From positions 186,001 through 250,000 of the forward strand of contig CAJNAR010000145.1 in NCBI GenBank assembly GCA_905220665.1: DNA of 64,000 nucleotides, in the 5' to 3' direction. The notes beneath the pieces were generated by a model. It was not told the DNA's origin. It ran no database searches and saw only the letters and a program-made list of their open reading frames with translations. The stretch is from Albugo candida (Eukaryota > Oomycota > Peronosporomycetes > Albuginales > Albuginaceae). Position 1 is the stretch's first letter. Each line of letters begins with the position of its first letter. Positions 55,534-64,000 of this stretch are shown piece after piece. Position numbers and translations under genes: made by a program.

Positions 55534-58500
55534 TCAGGATCTTGTCCTTACATGCAGCGTTTCCACACATCGATCACATATTCGACAGGCTTTCTTCGTC
55601 GTGCTGCGAGACAAATTCCATTTTTGGCGCGAGCAGTGACCACACACGAGCGAGCCGCAAAGCCTAAAACGACGGAATTGAGAACCAGAATTTTATCAAC
55701 ATGCGAGCACATACCGACAATGGTGTCGTGGACGGTAGACCGCAAAAGTGTGATAGCAAATTGTGCACACATTGGAAGCTCTATCGTACATAAAGATGGG
55801 AGCAAGGGAAGAGTTGATGACGCTCTGCCGTCGCAATGCAAGCACATTGTTGATCGGATCTGGACTTGCGTAATTTCCGATACAATGCATGAGCGTTCGG
55901 ACCCATTCGTCTCGTGTGGACAGCGATTCCGTTTCAAAAATGAGTATTTGAGTCTTTTCTCCTTCCACTGTACATACGTGAGTGCTGAATAGCTCATCCT
56001 TCTCGAGAGCAAATACTTCACATGTTGCAATTGGAAAAACTTGTTCTGGTTTTGAAGATTTGAATGTGCTGGAAAGTGTAAGATTCTTCATAGTTAATGA
56101 GATCCAAAATCGATGGCCTTTGCGATAATTGGGAGCAATCAAAACATTCAGCCAGCCATTTTTGATGACCAAAGTAGTTTCGAGACCGGGTGCTTTCGGT
56201 TCGGCTGGATCCAGTAGCAAGCGCTGTTGCTGATATTCCGAGTTTGACGCTATCCAACGATGAGATACATTCAACCATCCGTCGGCTGCAATGCTTCGAT
56301 CGATGCAAATTCGGAGATACTCCATCCATCCTTGCTTTTCTTCTTGCGTGGCTGCAAGTAAGATGAACGATTTGATCGGTGAGTAGAAGTAGAAGGCGCT
56401 GAAGTGCACATAGAAATATCAACTTTGTCAGCGACAAGACCTATGGATGGTGAGGTCGTACTTTGCGAATGCGTTCATATTTCCTCCGCCGGACGCATTG
56501 ATGATCTGTGGTGTCGCGTCTGTCTGATTGGATACTTTGCACTCCCATAAGTCCACCATTTGATACTTTTTCTTGTGTATAGACGTCCTTTTACGACCGT
56601 AAACGATTGCTAGTAAACAATTTGAGTACCACTCATGCAATTACAATGAAAACGTACCATCCTCCAGCAAGATGACGTGATATTTCTTGACTCGACTCCG
56701 GCCAACTTTGCGTAACATACCATCTTTGACATAAAGCCTTCCTTCCAAATCAAGGCCGCATTGTAATGAAACACTTTCAATCTGCTTTGCGTTATAGCGA
56801 CTTATGACAGCAGCTTCCATTCTCAGTGCCACCTGATCGACATACTCGATAGCCGCTGTTAGCGCTGAGAGATCCAAATGATCTTTTGGTGTGAGAGCCA
56901 ATAAATTTCGCAGACTTTTTTGGTATTTTGGGATCTGACGCATCGGCATACTCAGTAATATTCGTAATTGCGATTCTGTTGCCTCCTCGGGTATCTCGTC
57001 GAGAAACTCTGCGAAGCCAGCAGACGTGATCAACGTAAGGGCTGCATCATGACGTTCCGCATATCCAATATATAATTCGAACAGCGGGGTGTATGCGTTG
57101 AAAATCGCACCCTATGCAGCAGATAAATCAGATTAGACGTCCACACAAGTCCGATGTACTTCATACTGGTCGAAACAAACGATCGCTTATTGGCATTGCT
57201 CTTGTTTCTGACACATGACGCGAGAGATGGTTCAGTAGCTGCTGGTTAAGCGTACAAATATGATTGACACTGCTGAAAAAGACGGCCATTGCAGCATTCA
57301 GTAAAGGAGCTTTTCGCAGTTGCGGATTCCATTCGTAACTGGTAGATGATTCACAATCGTCCTGCTCTACTTCCCGGATCGAGCTCGTACTTTTACATTT
57401 CACACGTTCCTGGGGTCGAACGCATCCAGCGGTTCCATTTAACGAGCCCGATCGTGCCGCTTTTTTCTGCTTGCAAGTCGAGCCAGAACCAGAGAAAAAT
57501 GGTGTTTTAACTGTAGAATGATTCCGATGCTGGAAAATTGTCGATTTGATAAGTCCAAGAGGTTTCGGGCGACAATTTGGAGTCAATGGCGATTGCATGC
57601 AAGATTCGTTTTGTATCGAAGTACTTTTACTGCTTCCTGACTTTTCTATCTGTGAATATATCCTTTCGCCATGAGATGCATATGCGGCACGTTTTGTCTT
57701 TTTTTGCCGTTCTTCCCGAAGGCATTTCTGTGCTTCCAGCTGACGCAGTAATAACGGCTGAACGTAAATGTGTATGCATTCTTCCAAGCATGTAATATAC
57801 CACTCTTCTGTCCGGATGATTTTGGTCAAAATATCAAGTCTCTTTGCCTCAATATGAGAGCAACCTTCGTGGGATGTACATGCGTCTAAATTCTCGTCGG
57901 ATGGTTTGATGTCGATGCTTTCGATGTCTCTGTGTTCTTGGTCCGATTCCTTGGAAAATACGGAATCGAAACATGGAGGTGATGAAACGTCAGGAAGAAG
58001 AGATACATCGGCGTCTTGATGGTCTCTGGCATTTACGACTGATTTGTCGGCAGCATCTTGTATGGCAGTAGTCCATCCACTTTCTTGCTCTGCATCACTT
58101 GCACTACGAATCCATTCATCTCCTTCGTAACATATCTGTTCGCTATCACTTCGACAATTTTGATCGCAAATAAAATCGCCATGGAAGCTTTCAGCCTCGC
58201 TGTACTGTGTACTTGACGCGCGATAAGCGTATATATTTTCTTCCGATTCCATGTTATCAGTAATCGAGTCATCAAAGTGTTTTTGCGCGGCTTCGTTATT
58301 TGGTTTGATAATCTGGAAGCCGTGCTGGCTCTCTTGTGTATCTCGATGAATGACAATTGCACCATCTAGATCCAGACTGCACATATATTCTTTGCTAGTC
58401 GTACGTGATGCTGATTCAAGCGTATACTGCTTCAATATGTGTGGTCGTATTTCGAAAAAGAACTCGTTGCAACCATGCTCGCCATATCGACGAAGAATTC

Positions 58501-60325
58501 CTCGACGCTTGATGATGAGAGATTTCCATCTCGTAGCAGCTTTCTTGACAGCTTCTATAGCACGATAGCATTGATTGCACATCCGTTCCTTCGGGTAGTC
58601 ACGACTCCTCTCGTTTGGACTGGCACCGCATTGAATCTTTGCATCAATATCATATGTTGTGTTCAAAGTGATGCAACTGTATTTTGAGCAAGTATCACAC
58701 ACGGTCAGAGCACAACGATGGCAACGATGAGACTGAGATTGAATACTGTAAATGTTCTTGCAAAATGTACACGACTTGACTTGTTGATCGGGTAATAACG
58801 CAACAGGATCCTGAGAGCTATCTGCAGTAACCTTTGTCCGTAGCAATCGCGCACCATTAATAGCCCCTTGAAGCTGCTCTGTCCACTCTTTTCGGTGATG
58901 AGGGGAGCTGGCAAATAATAATAAATTTTTCTGAGAACTCTTTATCGTAAATGCACAACTCTGTTTGCAACCATTTCTTGCCAGAGCATTTGTGGATCCA
59001 GCAAATGCAGGCGAAAGCTCAACATCAACTTGGAGTGTCGGCTGCACAAGCTCCAAAATGCTTCGTACTCGAAGTCCTCCTGTTCCAGCATGATCACTGC
59101 AAAGCAAGATATCGTTGAAAAGATGTACTACAACCTTTTTCGTTTGCTGGTGCTTTGTTGCTTTGACCAAATTCCCTGTTTTGATGAGTTTTCTGTTTGC
59201 AGTGATCAAGGATATCTGACCCTGAAAGAGCTTCTGTGTAGCAAGAATCATCTCTAAATCGGCTTGTGCTGCAACAGTTGCGTTCATCTTAGTCGTTGCT
59301 TCTTCAACACGCTTCACAGCCTCCGCCAAGAACCATGCGTCTGAATCCTCTGAAGGAGTGTAATCACAGACACGCTGCAACAAGAGTTTGTACCTTGGTA
59401 TCCTCTGTATAGGCATAATCAAAAGACTATCAAAGCTTTGAGACGATCGACTAGCATCTTTGCACTTTTGTAAAAACAAGCTGAATCCGAGCTTCACATC
59501 ATTTCGATATCGCTGTAGAAGCTTTGTCACCGTTTCGTAATCTTTTGCATAAGCTGCATGAAACGTAAAAAGCCCCGTAAATCGACAAAACACAGCACCA
59601 ATCCCCTCACAAGTCAAATGCTTCGATGTGGAATGAAGCAATGCAATAGAAGATGGCGCTTGCGTATAGCCCTGAATATTGATCATTTCCTCCAAGTCGT
59701 GAAAGAGCTTGCGGTGAAGTGTAATCAGCTGAGTTAGATGGCTGAAAAACACGGCGATTTGCGCATCTTCCATCACAGGATGTCGCTGCTTGAGCATTGG
59801 AACGATGTAAAAGTCGTGCAACACGCACAAGTCACGTATGTATACTTTCTCGGTCGTAAACAGCTCACGAATGGCATTCCCGCGCTGCCGCTCTTTGAGC
59901 GATATTTCGACCCGAACACTTTGTAAATGACTATCACTCTGATTGTCCTCTCTTTGAAAAGAATTTGACAAAGTAAAAGAAGGGAATGTTTGAGAGGATA
60001 TGTGTGGAGAGCCCTGTAACTCGTCGATCTCATGTGTCGTCTGATTATCAACCGAAAGGATCGGAAATGAGCGCAGAAAATCGTCCGATTGGTTTCCTTT
60101 TGCTTTACGTTCAACTTCAACTTCAACTTGTTGAGCGCGCGGAAACGTAAGAGTGTTTGTACTTTGGGCATATCTGGGTGTAAGTGAGTGCGATCGGGTT
60201 ATATTTGTTCTGTAAGGGCTACGATCTGGACTTGCCAGTAAACCGGAATGATTGTCCGGATTCATTATGGCATCTTTCTGTTTCTGTCGCCATGGAGAAG
60301 TAGGCACTCGGAAAGAACTAAACAT
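55534..60325 (-). CDS. Large RhoGEF with two DH-PH-FYVE modules
   Basis: Several exons give about 1,500 residues, starting at the ATG 60323-60325. Order: disordered N-tail; first DH about 150-350 (RELFTTEKVYIRDL ... LIMPIQRIPRYKLLLQ); PH about 375-490; FYVE-like cluster about 517-590 (CTFCKNIYSIQSQSHRCHRC); a PH-like domain about 600-680; acidic linker; second DH from about 850 (KIIRTEEWYITCLEECIHIY), continuing across introns to LSMPMRQIPKYQKSLRNLLA; PH; another PH-like part; and a second FYVE whose core RHHCR+LCGSLVCGHC is completed by splicing (CTICYHTFAVYRPRHHCR). DH-PH modules load Rho GTPases with GTP; FYVE binds PI3P on endosomes. The final exon is uncertain: it ends at 55534 by read-through, or continues to about 55408 if a last intron is used. 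Confidence 0.82.
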
Positions 60326-60913
60326 GGACAATGTTGGAATGTATTGTAAGGACTTAGAATACAAAGTACCCGAAGCGCCACTCTCTCTTAGAATCCAGCA
60401 TGGAACTCTTGGCGCGGAGCAACTTTTTCTGCGATGCTTTTTCGTTTAGTATGGGAGTATTGCTTTGGACTTGCGGATGTGCCGACATGCCTATCAAGGA
60501 CATTTCTGGATGACGATAAGCGTTTGATAACTATTCAAATGTGTGGTTATTAAGTGAATCGTACTCTAAAACGGTAATACGTATCGCAGTTTAAGCGCAT
60601 GGAGTTCTAAGGAACAGCCGCTAACGGAAAGAATACTGAACCTGCTGAGAGCGAAATAATAATTAAGATTATCCGATCTTACAGGCTGCGTGTAGCTTCT
60701 TTGGATTCGCTTATAGGCGTTTCAGATAATTTATGGGTGAAAACGGCATTAAAACATCAATTTACAAAGGTATTACTTACTCGACATTTCGCAAAAAAAG
60801 TTAAAAGGCGACTGTTCATGCAATCCAAGAAAAGGTCGGATGTTCATGTAAAACGGCGATCGCTGTGACACGACCAAAGGCGGGTTCATGTGACCACCTT
60901 ATTTCGGTTCATC
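60326..60913. other. Intergenic stretch
   Basis: This lies between the start of the RhoGEF and the end of the coiled-coil gene, both on minus. It is AT-rich with no clear frame or RNA gene. Confidence 0.4.
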
Positions 60914-62254
60914 CTACTTATGTGATCCATGTTCAAGTTCCACTCGATCGTTATCGTCAAGCTGCGCTGCTAAATCCATTGTCAATCTAATCGCGTCATG
61001 CGCTATGTATTCAGCTTCTTCTCGTGATCGTAATGCTTCTTTTATCAGCTCTTTCGCATCTTCTAGCTGCTTTGCTTGAACTTCAGAGTGATCAAATAAT
61101 ATGGTGATCATTTCAACTAGTTTTTCGCGTGGAGCAGTGGCTAATTGAGATTCCTGAGCGTTGAGAGAGTCCATAGTAGCCACATCAATTAAACAAAATG
61201 TTTCACGAATTGCACTCTCCTCATTTGAATCAGATGAACGTCTCGATCTATGAGAGTGAAATATCTTGTCAAACGTTCGTCTTCGTCTCATCCTTCCATC
61301 TAATCTCTGACCGCTTCCTCTTTTGGCATCGGAATATGACGACGACAACTTTCGAATTCGATACTCACATTCTTCATCCTTTTGCTGCTTATAATGTTTC
61401 AGTTTTTCATCAGCTTTGTGCTGAATTTCTTGTACTCGCTCTTGAACTCTCTTCTCTATTGCTTCCTCGAGATATGCCTCTTGATGATCTCTTTCCCTGC
61501 AAATTTCTTCCACATGCAGCAATTGGAGTTGAAATCGCCGATATTCCTCTTTCGGAATTTCGATACAATCCGATATCCGTTCCGACCTGCTCCCATCCGT
61601 CTCCTCATCATCAGAAGACGTCAGAGCCAATCGCTGGAATGCACGTCTTGTTTTAAGTGCCAGAAGTGTTGCTGGTCCTCTCGTGTCTGTTTCTTCACCA
61701 CAAGACTCTGTTCTCGATCTGACGCGAGCTTGTTCATAACACTCTGTCCTCGACCTGATGCGAGATTCTTGATCTCCTTCAGCGCGCTTGTATTGTAAGG
61801 GTCTTTCAATCTGTCTATTTGCAGTTAATCTGCTGGACGAATTCCGAAAGGTATTGCGATAAGACATCGAGCATCGTAACTGGCGAAAAGTAGCGACTGA
61901 ATGCGTTGATTGGCTGAAACTCTGCTTTCCCGAAGTACTTTCCGCTTGCATTAGTTGAGATTCTGAGTCGCGAATGTCACTTTGGCGTCTCGATAATGGT
62001 GATATGATTCTCATATTATCACACGACTCCAGACTACCAGAGAGGTTATCAATGGACATCACTTCACTCAGTGATTGCATCGAGGATGTAGTCGCTGTTG
62101 AACACGGTGATCCTTTTTCTAAGTTGTCATCGAACGCATTTTGCGCGATACTTTTTGTTCTCATAGATTTTTGAGAGGAAAATGGCCGTAGCGAGTCCAA
62201 TAGCGACCTTCGTGTTCGCCGTAAAGTCTCATGTTCTCTTAATTGCGAATTCAT
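60914..62254 (-). CDS. Ser/Arg-rich coiled-coil protein, unknown
   Basis: The protein has 446 residues from the ATG at 62252-62254; the frame continues to a TTG at 62329 without an ATG. The N-terminal 240 residues are Ser/Thr/Arg-rich and disordered, with an internal near-repeat (ESRIRSRTECYEQ / ARVRSRTESCGEE). The middle is a charged coiled coil (EEICRERDHQEAYLEEAIEK, QHKADEKLKHYKQQKDEECE), and a second helical part ends the protein (EAEYIAHDAIRLTMDLAAQL). No domain is recognised. The RxRS strings look like kinase sites. The plus-strand frames over 61198-61798 are antisense shadows. Confidence 0.65.
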   Translation of the reverse strand: MNSQLREHETLRRTRRSLLDSLRPFSSQKSMRTKSIAQNAFDDNLEKGSPCSTATTSSMQSLSEVMSIDNLSGSLESCDNMRIISPLSRRQSDIRDSESQLMQAESTSGKQSFSQSTHSVATFRQLRCSMSYRNTFRNSSSRLTANRQIERPLQYKRAEGDQESRIRSRTECYEQARVRSRTESCGEETDTRGPATLLALKTRRAFQRLALTSSDDEETDGSRSERISDCIEIPKEEYRRFQLQLLHVEEICRERDHQEAYLEEAIEKRVQERVQEIQHKADEKLKHYKQQKDEECEYRIRKLSSSYSDAKRGSGQRLDGRMRRRRTFDKIFHSHRSRRSSDSNEESAIRETFCLIDVATMDSLNAQESQLATAPREKLVEMITILFDHSEVQAKQLEDAKELIKEALRSREEAEYIAHDAIRLTMDLAAQLDDNDRVELEHGSHK

Positions 62255-62722
62255 TTGTGAAGGATTGCTTGGCTCGCTGTGTCGATTAAAAAAATGCACT
62301 ACGAATAGAATTGTTTTACTGGCAGTCAAAAAAGTCCTTACGATATTTGTGGGAGGCTGATCCCAGTTGGAATGAAATACCGGCAGGTCAAGTCAGCTTC
62401 CTTGTGACAGGGTTGCACCCATTATAGCATCTTATGATTGGTTTATATTAGACTCGCAGTGAACCCAAGTCTCAATGTAACAAACACATGCTTGAAAAGG
62501 TATAGGCCACTTGATTGTGATTGGTTAAGAAGGGACCGTTTGCCTATTCACTCAGTCATACATATGCGCTAGGACTCACTTTGATTTTATTACAAGCGTG
62601 CGCAATTAATCTCCAACATGCGTCGTTATTTAACGCAATACACCCGTTATGTATTCTGATAAAAACCCCGAATTGTTGGGTAAACGATTCTCATCCGTTC
62701 ATAAATAGCGGGTCCAATAAGA
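62255..62722. other. Divergent promoter region
   Basis: This lies between the starts of the coiled-coil gene (minus) and the ribophorin II-like gene (plus). No motif recognised. Confidence 0.4.
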
Positions 62723-64000
62723 ATGCAATTACTGTCATTAATCGCTTTGTTCGTGATCTATAAAGTCAACGCTGATACCGCGCGATCGGGTCTATTTTCT
62801 TTAAAATCCAACGCGCTTCTTCTATCCAAGACTGCCTCTCTCCGACTGATAATACAAGTCACTCCCGGACAAGAAGTGATCAATGAAGTTGTGGTTAAGA
62901 GCATCACAAACACAAACAGCCGAATCAGTGTGTTATCTGACAAAGTATGCCTTTTTATGACAAAATTATTTCGGCTAACACTATTAATGAATGCATAGAC
63001 AGTAAAGGGCAAAGGGAATGAATTCACGGTCACATTGGGTGGCGCAGTGAACGCCGGCGTGTACGAAGCAGTTATCCGTAGTTCCGAATCTGGCCACGAA
63101 GAAACACTTTCATTCAAAGTATGTATCGCTCTGTTGCTCAGACTCCTATTCTCAATGCATTTCTAGGTGGTCACACCAGTTTCAATCCAATCTGCGAATT
63201 TCAATGGAATCACATTAACTGAGGGCCAGCAACTTGAGAAAAAGACTTTCAGCTCCGGATCGCAGGATGTCTTTGACGCAAAAATCATCGTGGAAGATGG
63301 CCTGAAACAGCGAACGATACGTCCACAACAAGCCGTTCTTCACTTTAAGCATAAAAAGCTCAATACTGACGCGCATTTTGCGCTGGAAAGCTCTGAAACT
63401 GAACCGGAAACGCTGACGTTATCGTTGCAATTCTCCGCATTGAGCAAGACGTTCCAATACAATTCTGGCGATTACAATGTGCGTCTGATCATCGGAGATG
63501 TCTCGTTCAAAGTACGTGAATACAGCTATCCGTATCTGTTTCTTTGCTGAATGTACACCATGCAGGAACCAATTATTTGGGATCTGGGAACGCTTAAGGT
63601 TTTGGTCGCCACAGCGGTGCCGGCTGCGTCTCCGCGACTGTATGCAAAACCACTTCTGCATGAGAGTGATACGACTTTCAAAGCACTTCCGGAGATCCGA
63701 CACATGATGCGTCCACAAGAACGTCGTCCACCTGTGGTCGTATCGCTGCTATTCGCTGGAGCTGTGTTGGTACGTCTACATCGAAAAGTTCTAAGCTTGT
63801 TTGAATTTATTGTATCGTGTAGCTTCCACTAATCGGTTTTGCTGGATTTGTCGTTGGATTACGCTTAAACGCCCAGAAGCTGTTCAAGTCGCACATCTTT
63901 GGATATGGAGTCGTGTTCCTTACATCATTGACTGTGATATTGGGCCTTTATGCTCTGTTCTGGGTGCGTCTCACGTTGTTTCAATTGCTCGGATACTTGT
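62723..64000 (+). CDS. Ribophorin II/Swp1-like oligosaccharyltransferase subunit (cut by right edge)
   Basis: The start is the ATG at 62723 with a signal peptide (MQLLSLIALFVIYKVNA). Exons end at the GT after SVLSDK (62943), after the ETLSFK block, after IGDVSFK and after LLFAGAVL; each is followed by a short GT..AG intron and a phase-correct exon. The C-part carries family marks: EIRHMMRPQERRPPVVVSLL (family EIxHxFRxPEKRPP), then membrane helices LPLIGFAGFVVGLRLNA, IFGYGVVFLTSLTVILGLYALFW and VRLTLFQLLGYL at the edge. The lumenal part is short, closer in size to yeast Swp1 than to animal ribophorin II. It is a non-catalytic subunit of the ER complex that transfers glycans to Asn-x-Ser/Thr. 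Confidence 0.85.

Noticed and set aside
61198..61798. Two plus-strand frames rich in Phe, Leu and Ser
   Set aside because: They are antisense to a charged coiled coil; Lys/Glu codons read backwards as Phe/Leu/Ser.

Overview
The window looks like nuclear DNA of an oomycete, most likely an Albugo-type white rust; the genus is an inference and was not tested. The grounds are: compact gene packing on both strands; many introns of about 45-65 bases with GT..AG ends; a GH16 KRE6/SKN1-type beta-glucan gene; WRKY19-like zinc fingers; a class C receptor with a large ectodomain; DH-PH-FYVE RhoGEF arrays; and a ubiquitin with S19, D24 and A57. It is not bacterial: there are no operons or CRISPR arrays, and many conserved proteins can be read only after splicing.

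Layout. 0-5.6 kb: a doubtful multi-helix protein fragment, a secreted degenerate nucleoside-hydrolase-like protein, then about 2.5 kb without a clear gene. 5.6-17.8 kb: a TspO-like membrane protein, splicing factor SF3A3, a KRE6/SKN1 glucan gene, AP-2 sigma, a tandem (double) tyrosyl-tRNA synthetase and a CAMK-type kinase. 18.7-26 kb is the most unusual part: a heavily interrupted SPO11 meiotic transesterase, then a duplicated block with two PH-domain paralogues, two paralogous secreted proteins (one carrying ten near-identical 15-residue repeats), an intact SAYSvFN gene and a broken 5' copy of it. 26-37.4 kb: an RMDN-like protein with an apparent homopolymer frameshift, a PX protein, a seven-unit polyubiquitin gene, a zinc-ribbon protein, an ER DnaJ, a DOT1 methyltransferase, a short mitochondrial nad1-like insertion and a BolA protein. 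38-51 kb: a CCDC148-like coiled coil, a class C GPCR, a WRKY19-like zinc-finger protein, a kinesin, SPC25, RBM48, a SIP5/DA2-like RING protein and a TMEM185-like protein. 52-64 kb: a cyclic nucleotide phosphodiesterase, a C2H2 protein, a double DH-PH-FYVE RhoGEF, an unknown coiled-coil protein and a ribophorin II-like oligosaccharyltransferase subunit cut by the right edge.

Most genes are housekeeping and independent of each other: splicing (SF3A3, RBM48), chromosome segregation and meiosis (SPC25, SPO11, kinesin), ER entry and glycosylation (DnaJ, ribophorin II, SAYSvFN), endocytosis (AP-2 sigma) and signalling (GPCR, phosphodiesterase, kinase, RhoGEF, PH/PX proteins). The secreted paralogue pair at 22.7-25.2 kb is the best candidate for a lineage-specific host-interaction family. 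No rRNA or tRNA gene was found by eye. Exon borders were worked out by hand from reading frame, GT..AG ends and family alignment; no database search was run.
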